This document shows, piece after piece, positions 32,823 through 42,700 of a stretch of 64,000 nt of DNA; the stretch's first letter is position 1, and each line of letters begins with the position of its first letter. A program made the translations under genes and the position numbers. The notes beneath the pieces were generated by a model. The model did not search any database. It was given only the letters and a program-made list of their open reading frames with translations, and was not told where the DNA came from. The DNA comes from Bactericera cockerelli. Taxonomy: Eukaryota; Arthropoda; Insecta; Hemiptera; Triozidae. Location: contig CM044958.1 in the NCBI GenBank assembly GCA_024516035.1, positions 49,311,573 through 49,375,572 on the forward strand, written 5' to 3'.

Positions 32823-33238
32823 TTCAACATGTGATTGAGCGACAGTGTCTGAGCAAGTTCTATGTTCTATTAGACATATTTGCCAGCATCACTCATTGAG
32901 TCATTGAGCTTGTCTCATTAGATCTAATAGGAACGGTGTAACATGTGGCTTAAACTGTGGAACTCCAACTAGTTTAAATTATAATAGTTCACTGTAGTAT
33001 CCCTGACAACATATCACGAAGTTACCTTGGAAACTAATCAACCATTCTGATTCTAGTTCAGACTTCCATTATTCAATAAACATTATTTTCAATTCCACTA
33101 AAACCAATAAAAGCGAGAAGTAAACGTACAGATTGCGATCTAGTATTTTCAAAGTCTTTTAGTAACCCTGAAAATCCCGAGATCCAGAAGTGGACTTTGT
33201 ATTTCATTGGGAGCTGTCCCTGTAGGTTCATTATAATG
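32823..33238. other. Intergenic, gene B-like upstream remnant then unrecognised
   Basis: ATATTTGCCAGCATCACTCA at 32876 continues the homology to the gene B upstream region (37779). The rest is unrecognised. Confidence 0.4.
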
Positions 33239-33239
33239 T

Positions 33240-33725
33240 CAAATAGGTATGGCTTTTAGCCAAACCTTGATGTTGACCAACACAAACAGTTATCTGGTCC
33301 GTGAGGCCTACCTACTTCTTGTTTTCGCTCTCTCATACATTTCTTTTACTATTCTGACATACTTTTCAGGGGTTCTCTTTTCTCTCATACACCTCCATAT
33401 CTCTTCTCTCGGTACTCTATCATATGCTTTATCTGAGTCAATAAAAACCAGTGTAAGATGACTCTTTCTCTAGGTATTTCTCAGTCAGCTGCCTAATTGC
33501 AAAAATTGCATCGGTGGCACTCCTACCAGGCATAAAACCAAACTGCTGGTGCTGATCTGATATTACCTCTTCACATCTTATTGATTATCCTTTCAAACAG
33601 TCTCATTGTGTGTGACATTAGCTTTATTACTCTATAATATTTGCACTCTTGTAGGTATGTCTCGTTTCACTTTGAATTTTGGTACAATCACACTCTCTTT
33701 AATTATCTGCTATCCTCTCTTCCCT
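33240..33725 (-). pseudogene. RTE-type LINE reverse transcriptase remnant
   Basis: With frameshifts the minus strand gives SVIVPKFKVKRDIPTR, a FGFMPGRSATDAIFAIRQLT-like block, then DKAYDRVPREEIWRCMREK and PEKYVRIVKEMYERAKTR. These are fingers/palm motifs of RTE-type reverse transcriptase. Several frameshifts and stops break it, and the YxDD box is not present. Confidence 0.75.
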
Positions 33726-34450
33726 ATTTATCGTGGATTCTAGGAAAAACGCAGAATGTAGTCCATATTGTCCAGTCGAATGTCGAAATTTTATGTTAGG
33801 GATATTTTTTTTTCTTCATATTTTACGGCGCTTAACCGAGACCGTAAGCCTGGATTCTCGAGTTTATATTTTGGTGATAGTATTTGCAGATTTGAGATAG
33901 AAGGGTTTAGAGGGGAGAGAGACTCGTTGAAGTCGTTGATGATGAAGATCAGTCATGATGTGTTGGACGGATACGGTGTCACCACAGTGGCTAGAAGGTT
34001 GAGGAGATCTAGTGAACAGGTAGCCATGTGTTAGTCTTGTGTGCCCTACCCTGGTAAGAAACACTCTCTTTGGCACGACAGCCTCCATTGCTAGAGTACC
34101 ATGGATCTATTTTTTGTCTGATTTAATTTGTTAGGGATAGTTATATTATTCCACATAGATTGCCATCTTAGTTTAAAATTGTGAGGGATATTTTTGAACA
34201 GGCAATGTTAGCAAATTTCAAAGAGGTTTCAAATTTATTCTTGCAGATCTAAGTTACTATAGCAAAATAGCGAAAAAATAAAACATGTGGCAAAACATTC
34301 AGGTTTTTCGTCGAACTTTCCTTGGTTCTCCGATTTTGGAAAAGCTTAAGTTCGATTTCAGCGACCCACAAAACATGGTATGGGTACCAATTTGCAAAAA
34401 AGCATAAACTTTCCTACACAGGGTCTTTTATATGACTAAGGGTAGTTTTA
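33726..34450. other. Intergenic, unrecognised
   Basis: Moderately GC-balanced 33760-34110 with short frames and no recognisable motif; could be a decayed repeat. Confidence 0.4.
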
Positions 34451-34454
34451 GTAC

Positions 34455-34560
34455 TATAAATTCCAGAAAGTTTCAGCGATGCCAAAGTATTTCCAGTGAA
34501 TACGCCAGATTTTACTATTTTAGAATTGATATAATTCAAATAACATAATTACATAATATT
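34455..34560 (-). other. 3' flank of gene B, homologous to that of gene A
   Basis: GTTTCAGCGATGCCAAA, TTCCAGTGAATA and TAATATTTCACTTGCTACTC occur in the same order downstream of gene A (29750-29985), there split by a SINE. Confidence 0.7.
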
Positions 34561-34567
34561 TCACTTG

Positions 34568-34977
34568 CTACTCCCTCACAAAAGCATAATATTCATCATT
34601 GTTAAATTCCAGGGGTGTGAAGTCCAAGGGTGAAGGGGGAGGGGAAGTTCGTTGAGTTTTCAACACATTTTCATCAGATCCCGCTGAGCTCGACCTGGTT
34701 CTCGTAGCATCAGGTGCTCTGGGTGAGCCCCCACTCTCAGGCTCTTTACGTTTCCCCTTCAGCTGTTGCAACCCAGAACGCTGATCCGAAGGCACCGGTG
34801 CCACCTGTTGTGGGCTCCTAGGTGGTGATGGCTGCTGGGGCGGCTTTTCATATAGCATCGACCGCAAAGATGGCAGCGGTTGGCTAAGTTGCCGCCGGGG
34901 TGGGGCTGACACTGCTGACGTGGTTGGCAGTTGCAAATTGGAAACCTCCCTAGGCCTTTGCCTGTCCCATCCGGGAG
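34568..34977 (-). CDS. Gene B terminal exon
   Basis: Acceptor TTTTATATTCTACAG, nearly identical to that of gene A exon 2, starting in phase 1. It encodes about 135 residues and stops at 34568. It looks like a fusion of an exon-2-type start with the exon-3-type end seen in gene A. Confidence 0.7.
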
Positions 34978-37602
34978 CTGTAGAATATAAAAGGCACAGA
35001 TCACAATTAGTTCCCTATGCTGTAGTCGCTGTGACTTCAGATCTCAGGGGTCGTGATTTCGACGAATAGATGTTTTTAACTATAAGCTATACCTTATTTA
35101 AATACAAAATCCACCGACCTCAGTACCTTGATCGATGAGACGGCGGACTTGTAACCCTGAGGTCGGTGGTTCAAGTCCCGGTTTCAGCGTAGATTTAGTA
35201 AAGCGAGTTTGAGCAGTGGTGATAATACGAAAGTGATTAACACAAATGTGATAACTTTATAGCTTTTATAACTTTAAACCCAATTGACGAAATATCTAGA
35301 CGCCAGGCCAAGTTACGGCCTACGCAGTGAGTTGATATAACGAAACATTTCGAGCTGTTTAAAAAAACCCCTTGTTCCTCTATTTCCTCTTATTATTATT
35401 TTCTTAAACTGGGTGACCCAATTTTCACTGGCTTCTCGCGTTTCGCCTTGCTTACGTTTTACGCCTACGAGAGCCAGCTGTCCATCCTGACGCGACTGTA
35501 CGACAAGTCGTGGCTTTCTAGGTGGAGGTGGCGGCGTGAATGTCAATTGAATCTCCGGCTGCGAGCTCTGGGGAGTTTCGGGTGGATTTGGAACATTGGA
35601 AATCCGCCGTCGATTTCTGTTCTTGCCGACAGCTGCAGAATAGAAAAGCCTTAGATCACAATTATTAGTTAGGAGAACCCTCATTAGTTCGACAAATAAA
35701 TGTTTCATGTTCACAAATAAACAGTAAGCTATTCTAGACTCATGACAGACCCAGATGCCACAAAACTAATCCCCAGTCCGATCCAATCTAGAATATTGCC
35801 AGCTTCGTTGAATGCACCGGTTGCCGTAGGAGCACCGAAGTCAAGCAACGTCCAGCGAGGTAAAGGCTTCATGATGCTGGCATTCCGGCCCAACCAAGGC
35901 TAGATGAGGTTAATGCGGGTAGCCGGTTTGAAAGTTTCCTGCAAAGGGAGGGTAGCACCCCCGTCGCGATATAACGATGAAGTTGAAAGTGACGTTAAAC
36001 TAACTGAAAAGAAATCTAGAATACTAAAACCATAGAAAGAATTCAATCACACTTTGTCAGACTCTTGTTCTTCAAATTAAATGGAATGTACCCAATATAC
36101 AATAATTACATCAATTATAACTTATTTCAAGAACACATGCCTTAAAACACTAAAAAAAAAAAAGAAAAAAAACCGAACAAGAAATAAAATTACACGAAAA
36201 TGTGTGCCGAGGTCAATTTAACTGTCCCTATCTTAATAAGTCTGGCTGGCGAACTATAAACAGGGAGTAGACCAGCATTGGCTTAGTTCTGAGGTCCCTA
36301 GTCAATTATTAGCCTCCTTGTAAAGACATTTGTAGCCAGCGTCGATGGCATGTTGAATACACCGGTTCCCTTCAGAACACCGAAGTTAAGCGACATCCAG
36401 CGAGGTTAAGACTTGGATGGGTGACCATTCAAATTCTAATTCTCGTGACGCTGGCTTTTCCCGGCCCCACTCAGGCTGGGTGAGGTCAATGTGAGTAGCA
36501 GGTTTGTGAGTTTCCTGCGAATGGAGGGTAAAACCCCCGTCGTGATATGACCATGGCAGTTGAAAGCGACGTTAAACCCCACTTAAAAAAAAAAAAAAAA
36601 AAAAAGACATTTGTAGAAGTGCTGAGTCATTCCTCCACTGTCTGGCTACCATCGTTTACGATGATGATGATATTAATAATCTACCTACCGTAAAGATACC
36701 CGACACGAGACTTCGTGTAAATCAAAATCATTTTTTTGAAATACCAAACAGAAAGGAAACGCATATATGTTCAAATCCCCCATAGTCCGCGCCATGGACA
36801 ATTGGACAGGTATAACAACACTGTTTATAGGCCGACTAGTTTAATTTAAGTACCCACCAGTTATTGCTGACATATCTTTCCAAATGCTATATAATTGTAC
36901 ATGTAATAAAAAAAAAGTACGCAGGAAATATGAAACCCGTAATATTCTGGGCGGATTGATAAGCCAGGTAAAAGTGAATGAAACTTGTATGGGAGTTTTC
37001 ATGTGTTGCACAATACAATGATATGATAGTGAAAACATGAAATTTCAAACTCATATGTAGATTGGTATTGTTTTTAGATTCAATTCAAACGGACGTGTTC
37101 CTCTCAATGTGTGAAAGTGGTAAAAAGAGAATATTGAGTCTTCAGAAAACATTATTTTTTACGCAAGAAAACCATAACGAAAAACAAAAGTTCATTTGAA
37201 AAGTATTTATGGTGATTATTTTCCATCATTTCAGATGATTCATAAATGGTTTATTGAGTTTGATTGGGGCTGAGCAAGTCTGGAAGATGCCCCCGTCCAT
37301 TAAACCTCATTGGAGGCAAAACTCCATCGAGGTAACTACTCCGAAAATAATCACGAACGTCCACAATATTGTGTTGAATTTAAACGATCGTCAAGTTAAG
37401 TTATTAATGAAAGATTGCGAAGACTGTAAACTTTTCACAAGAATATATTAAATTGTTAGACAAAGGTCACTTAAAAATGCAGAACATATAAATTGATCAA
37501 AAAGTCACCGGAACATGATTCATTGACAACAATACGAGTACACCTACCTAAGGTTAGGAAGACAGTTGTAGTAGCGATCAGAACTATGAAAAGTTTCCCC
37601 AT
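34568..37602 (-). CDS. Gene B: small secreted Pro/Ser-rich protein (spliced span, simplest model)
   Basis: The simplest model joins 37548-37602 (signal exon, 18 codons plus one base) to 34568-34977 (terminal exon). It is phase-1 compatible and gives about 154 residues. Residues 1-18 (MGKLFIVLIATTTVFLTL) are a signal peptide. The mature part is Pro/Ser/Arg-rich with KGKRKEP and SSSAGSDE, then PPPSPLDF and the YYAFVRE end shared with gene A. Another exon with a phase-1 acceptor at 35632, homologous to gene A exon 2, lies between them and may be an alternative. Paralogous to gene A by flanks and exon 1. Family and function unknown. Confidence 0.62.
35119..35292 (+). mobile_element. SINE family B, plus strand
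   Basis: TTGATCGATGAGACGGCGGA, GGAGGTCGGTGGTTCAAGTC-like B-box region (GAGGTCGGTGGTTCAAGTCC), AAAGCGAGTTTGAGCAG and CGAAAGTGATTAACACAAAT. Lies between the two second-exon candidates of gene B. Confidence 0.85.
35325..35632 (-). CDS. Gene B alternative second exon (homologous to gene A exon 2)
   Basis: Acceptor TTTTCTATTCTGCAG, starting in phase 1. It encodes AVGKNRNRRRISNVPNPP, IQLTFTPPPPPRKPR and GVKRKQGE, aligned with gene A exon 2. The consensus donor of gene A (YYCAG|GTAAG) is missing; the frame reads on to a stop at 35313. A weak donor C|GTAGGC at 35324/35323 would be phase-compatible with the exon at 34977. So this could be an internal exon, an alternative terminal exon, or a decaying one. 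End uncertain. Confidence 0.5.
35798..36012 (+). mobile_element. 5S-rRNA-derived SINE, diverged, plus strand
   Basis: 5S-like head (GAATGCACCGGTTGCC, ACCGAAGTCAAGCAACGTCC), shared body and GTGACGTTAAACTAAC tail. Direct repeats AATCTAGAATA flank it (35785-35795, 36013-36023). In gene B intron 1. Confidence 0.85.
36335..36601 (+). mobile_element. 5S-rRNA-derived SINE, best copy, plus strand
   Basis: The head (36335-36457) aligns with insect 5S rRNA: TTGAATACACCGGTTCCCTT, ACACCGAAGTTAAGCGACAT and GACTTGGATGGGTGACC (A-box to C-box internal promoter). The body CCCACTCAGGCTGGGTGAGG, GCGAATGGAGGGTAAAACCC and a tail GAAAGCGACGTTAAACCCC end in an A-run. Direct repeats AAAGACATTTGTAG flank it (about 36322 and 36602). 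The clean A-run and exact duplication suggest a recent insertion. In gene B intron 1. Confidence 0.92.
36625..37540. other. Gene B intron 1, remaining part
   Basis: AT-rich, with no repeat or exon recognised. The frames at 36841 and 37254 show no family features. Confidence 0.4.
37548..37602 (-). CDS. Gene B exon 1 (signal peptide)
   Basis: ATG at 37602 in context AGCAATGGGG. Donor TTAG|GTAGGTG. Differs from gene A exon 1 by a few conservative residues and lacks one codon. Confidence 0.75.
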
Positions 37603-37699
37603 TGCTACCTGAAAGTGAGGTGTTGTAACGACTGCTGCTGGTGCTTGAATGACACAGAGTAACAGTCTTTGTTTGTTTTGAAAATATAGTCAGAGTATT

Positions 37700-37752
37700 C
37701 TAACTTAATTTATCTTGACGAGAGTTCATGAACTGCCTTCATATAATTTACC
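37700..37752 (-). promoter_or_regulatory. Candidate core promoter of gene B
   Basis: TATA-like TAAATTATATGAAGGCAG on the minus strand, aligned with gene A's GGCAATTTATATGAAAGC, about 140 bp upstream of the ATG. Conservation between paralogs is the only support. Confidence 0.35.
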
Positions 37753-37849
37753 ATATGTTACAATGTTATCTTTTAGGTACATTTGTCAGCATCGCTCATT
37801 AAGCGAACAGAAATGCTCACATCTGGTATTTTCCAAATGCTCGAATTCT

Positions 37850-38425
37850 GAATTTCAACTGTGCTCAACAGCTGAGGATGTTCAGTGTGAGATGTGGTAG
37901 ATTTCAATGTTCGAAAATCGAAAATGGGTTCAGAGAAAGAGTGAGAAAAAAAAGCTCACATAGTGGTGTGGTTGAGAAAGAATACCAGATCGTGGACTGC
38001 CTCTTTGAGAAACGCTCAAACTCTGATGAGCTGCGTAAGATCTAGTTTAGGTGGACTCTTATAGGTCTATAACCAATACCTGACGGCTTTCCAGTATTTG
38101 ATACCAAGATTTTGATTGCTGATTCAGATAGACCTTTTGACAATCTTTTGCGTTTTGCTATCTGGCACTGTACCACCGCTTTCCGTTCGAAAGCGCCGAA
38201 ACGTCGATGAACATTTGTGACTTTCTTTTAGAGGATACAGGTGTTTTTCCAGGATACGAAAATGTTCTCCCAGTGTGAGAGCACAACTATCACTGGGCCG
38301 TCAGTTCCACCCAAAGGCGGCAAAATAGAACCAGGCAGTTGTGACTTTCCTATGGAAGGTTCAGAATTTTTCTGGGAAATGTTTCCTTGCTTACATATAA
38401 AATGTAATGAAATAACACTCTGAAA
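37850..38425. other. Intergenic, no gene recognised
   Basis: No repeat or gene was recognised. Confidence 0.4.
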
Positions 38426-38429
38426 ATGT

Positions 38430-38618
38430 TCACTTTTTAGGTAAGTGAAGTCTAAACCTAAAGAAACTTTTAAGCACGTCTAAATTTTGGTAAGTCTGAA
38501 GTTTATTCATGTTTAATCTATTCATATTGCTAAAAACTATTCCTCCGTACTCTATAGTTGGGAATATGAGAGACGTGCTTAAAAGTTTTTTTGTCTTTAG
38601 AGGTAAAAACTTTTTCAT
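38430..38618 (-). pseudogene. LINE reverse transcriptase C-terminal fragment
   Basis: The frame reads KKLLSTSLIFPTIEYGGIVF followed by MNKLQTYQN, matching the L(v/i)xsLifPxldYgdvvfsn...nkLQxxQN motif after the palm domain of non-LTR reverse transcriptases. Sixty residues only, with no neighbours of the same element. Confidence 0.6.
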
Positions 38619-38625
38619 GCGATTT

Positions 38626-38677
38626 AAAGTCGATACCTACAATTAAAGTTTTCACTTTAAATGTAGGTATCGACTTT
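38626..38677. repeat. Hairpin
   Basis: AAAGTCGATACCTAC pairs with GTAGGTATCGACTTT across about 20 bp, with TTAAAG/CTTTAA extending the stem. Confidence 0.8.
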
Positions 38678-38865
38678 CTTTTACAACATTTCCATGTTAA
38701 ATCCTATCGTAAAATAAATTAAAACACAATTAAACATATTTATTAATTATTTAATTGTTTATTATAATGCCAATAACATAATTGAAAAAAGAACTTTTAT
38801 TACTGCGAAACAAATAGTATTGAATGACTCAAAAGTGGGCGTGACAGTTTTGAATGACTAGCAGA

Positions 38866-39152
38866 ATACGTGTGAGGCCACGCAGCCAATATCTTCGGAT
38901 ACTTGTTTGAGAGATTGAGATAGTAAACACACTAAAAGTCCTGACGTTCTAAGATGGAAGGAATCGGAGTTAGGGGGGGGGGTGAAGTTGTCTTTCGCTT
39001 ATATCTCTTTTCACCCCTTTTTAGCCCCCCCCCCTCAACTTCGTTTCCTTCCATCCTAGACGTTATGATCTAGACGTCAGGAATTTTATTACTCTTCACC
39101 CTCTTAAACAAGTATCCGAAGGAATTGGCTACGTCGCCTCTCACGCAATCTA
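38866..39152. repeat. Foldback element (MITE-like)
   Basis: The left arm CGTGTGAGGCCACGCAGCCA...CTTCGGATACTTGTTTGAG is mirrored by ACAAGTATCCGAAGG...GGCTACGTCGCCTCTCACGC. The centre has facing G9 (38976) and C9-10 (39024) runs in ACTTC/GAAGT context. Confidence 0.75.
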
Positions 39153-39211
39153 CAAACTTATTCCTTCACTGGGCCTAGAAAGAATTATAGTCATAAAAAA
39201 AAGTAATAAGA

Positions 39212-39472
39212 ATAGCACTCTTTAGTGGAAGATAACCAGAAGGCGAGGTTAATGCTCAAAATATTTTCTACCACCTAACCCTCAGAGTCTTAATATTATG
39301 TGGTCACTCAAAAAAAAACTCCTTCACATTTAACAATAATAATCTTAAAAACTAATCACACACTCAAGAGAAAAAAAAATTCATGCACTGGGTGGGGTTT
39401 GAACGAACGGATCCCTACGCTAGCTGGATTACCAGATTAGCGCCTTAACCACTTGACTGCCGGTGCACATAA
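39212..39472 (-). mobile_element. SINE family G, minus strand
   Basis: CTCTTTAGTGGAAGATAACC, TTCTACCACCTAACCCTCAG, then a reverse B-box GGGGTTTGAACGAACGGATC and TTAGCGCCTTAACCACTTGA. Lies just downstream of gene C. Confidence 0.75.
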
Positions 39473-39488
39473 TCTTTAACGATGATTA

Positions 39489-39774
39489 CTACCAGTCATT
39501 ATCGTTCAATGACGGGTAGTCATCATAGTTAAAGACCCTGGGTGAAGGAGGAGGAGAAATCAGTAGAGGATTCAACTCTTCAAGTCTCAACCGCTCTACA
39601 GGATTCAAAGGCTTCTTTTTAATATCCTCGTAGCTCAAACCCATTGCAATATATTGGTCCAGAGAGCGCTCAGGCTCAGAAGAAGAAATAGCCGGATTAG
39701 GAGGAGAGGCATCAGTTGAAAGATGACCAGATGTGGGTTCACTGAACTCAATACCAAATCGTGTAGGTAGTGAC
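39489..39774 (-). CDS. Gene C terminal exon
   Basis: Acceptor ATTTTTTCCAG, phase 2. It encodes 94 residues with MGLSYEDIKKKPLN and ERLRLEELNP, aligned to gene A, then SPPPSPRVF and a Asp/Asn/Tyr-rich end. The last residues differ from the YYAFVRE end of A and B. Confidence 0.7.
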
Positions 39775-42700
39775 CTGGAAAAAATTAGATTTTGTACCAT
39801 GAATTAGAAATTTTAAGTTAATGAAAAGATATATTTTGAATTACGACAGAGTTATGTGTCCTTATAAGTCTCTCAACATCTTTTGAAGTCCATGATGTAG
39901 ACTTGTCGAGTTGTCCATCTTATCACTTTGATTGTAATTTGATATATTCGAGATGAATGGATTTGATCATACCTCTTTGAACCTAAGTCTAGATATAGTG
40001 TAATATTTTAAATGCCGAAATGTAAGTGATCCTTGTCGCCTTGTGTTTCTGATTTTATCTATTGAATTCACTCCATCTCTCATGTAGATGTTACACAAGG
40101 TCTGTTACAAAATGGATGTCAAAGATGATGGATATAATGTTAGAAAACGCTTCAAGGCTTCACCTCGCCTTTTTGATTTTGTGATTGAGTCCCAGTGCAG
40201 TGTTAGTTGATTGCTTTTCACTGAGACTCTAGGACCTAGGACCCAATATGAGATAGAGACTGTAGGAACCAATAATATAAGATAGGTAGATGAAGCATTT
40301 TGTTCTTCACTTACTTGTAAACATTTGATCCTGATGGCAGTGTTCTATGCGTTTCTGGTTGCGCTGAATTCACATTTCTTCCAACCCCAAGCTGTGGGGG
40401 TGGCCCAACTCTCGCCTGCTTCTTACGTTGTGTTGGCTCGTCATATTTGCCAAACTGTTTCTTTGCCCGATCTGAAAAACAAAAGAATTATTCATAAAGA
40501 ATTTTCAGACAATTATGTACCTACAGTTTGGAGCATAAGTGAGTCAGAATTTTTAAACTCTTCTATAAATGGATATCTTTGAAATACTTTGTATATTTGA
40601 TCGAAATTTTCTGCGTACATGAGAGAAATGTGTCTATTATAAGGTCATCAAGTGACCATATCTAATATGGCCTATTTATATGACTCACTTTTGCCCCGAC
40701 CTAAAAAATCCCTAAAGCTGGAGTTAGGTTGATATTTTCCGAATTTTCATTTAAACCAAATACTTGTTATCATTTTATAAGATTGTGTGCAAAAATTCAG
40801 TTTCTTTAAAGCCTTCAATACAATGGTATTAAGAGAACAGTGTCAGACATGTGCAAAATCTCTTATGCCGGGTCCACACTAAGCGAACATTGTTAGCTAA
40901 CAATGTTCGCGAACAAAATGTGCGGATAACATTGTTAGCTAACAATGTTATTCTGAATGTTCAGCAAAGCCGTCCACACTGAAGTAACTTGAATAACATT
41001 GCTTTGAACGCAAACCATTTTTACTTATACAAGTTTAAGCTCCTGATCCAGACCTTTTTGAATCAGTTTCTTTTCTTTTTATCTCTTCTATAAACTTATA
41101 GGAGGGAGTTCAACTTTCTTGACAATAAGTCAACATTTATGCATGAAGAGCATACTTCTTCTTGATGGTATTATTATAGGTCTTGCAATCTGTCTTATAC
41201 AAACACTCATTTATACTCTTGAAAAGCCTTGATTAAGTCCAAACATTTTTCTTTGTGCCAATCTTCCATTTTAAATAAATAAGCTAGTTTCAAAAAACTT
41301 GGCAAAATAAAATTACTAAATAAGCAGGTAAGCACAAGGAAGCTTAATTACTGTACGGGAAGAAAGAAATACTGAAGTGGAAGAAGGGGGGAGGGTAGGT
41401 GCAGACAGCGAGAGGAGGAAAAACATCCAAATAACATTTTTTCCTTTGATATTTACCGACAAGTTTTGGAACATCAGATTTTGTTAGCGAACATAGGTCT
41501 AATAACTCTGATAACATAATTTGTTATTAGAAAATGTTTTTTACGACTTCTTTGAAATAACATTGTTAGCGAACATTGTTAGCTAAGAATGTTCGCTTAG
41601 TGGGGACCCGGCATTAGACGAGAGGCTATCTACTCGCCAAAACTAAATAAATTGAAAAATTGAATACAAGAGGGTCTACCGGCCAGTGGATAAAAAAGAA
41701 GCTCAAAGATTTATAGCTTAGATTTTGTTTTTACCGTTAAGGTCAGTTCTCATTTTTATATTCGGACGTTTTACAAAGGTATCCTCATATTCTTTCTTTA
41801 TTTCTGAATCATTGATACAAATATGTTGCTTCATTCCCAAGTAATTGTAATGTTCGTTCTCATTAGGCTCTTGAGAATTACATTATCAGTCAATATTAAG
41901 TTTACAGATTTATAGGTACTTCCATGTTTGCTGTTTAAAATGTTACACTTATCTAATCCAAATGACATACAAATGCTATGGCTAAAGTCCAATGATAACT
42001 CCAGCAGGTGACGTAGCTGTTCTACATTACTTGCGTATAATTTTACATCATCCATGTAAAACAAGTGAGTTATTTTGAAGTCTTTATGCAGCTATATCCA
42101 TGAGTTGAATAATTGAGGATATACCTTTCTAAAACTCTAGTCTGTTGGTTTTTACTTCCTTATTATTAATTTTACACAGTAAATCTGTTGACCAGTTCTT
42201 CATTGTAAGTTTCATGAAGTTGACAATGACAGGATCTATTTTGTACATTGTTCAGATCTTTAGAAGCCATGAGTGAGGCATAATGTGATAATGACAACAT
42301 TTACGATAATCTACCACCTTAATGACAAATTTCTTTTTTTGTGTTTTGCCTGTTTTGTTAAGATACTGTCAATGGTGAGCAACTCTTTGCTTCCTCTTGC
42401 ATGTTTTCTCATACCATTTTGTGTTTCTGCCATTATATGTATTGTTATCATTCAGATGTTTGTTTGCTTTTGACTTTATTATTGATGACAATATTTTGTA
42501 GATGGTTGGAAGACAAGTAATGGGTCGAAAGTTGGTACGAGTAGAAACATCATTATTCTAAGGCATCATGTATGAAATTCCTTTTGTAAAACTCTCAGGT
42601 ATCAATGTTGGGTTATTAATAAATTCTTGGAACTGTTGCGTTAAAGTGTGATGACAATTACTAAAGTATTTGTACCAAAACTTTTGGACCTTATCTGGCT

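Noticed and set aside
36335..36457. 5S rRNA gene
   Set aside because: It continues into a SINE body with A-run and target duplication, and other copies share the same chimeric structure.
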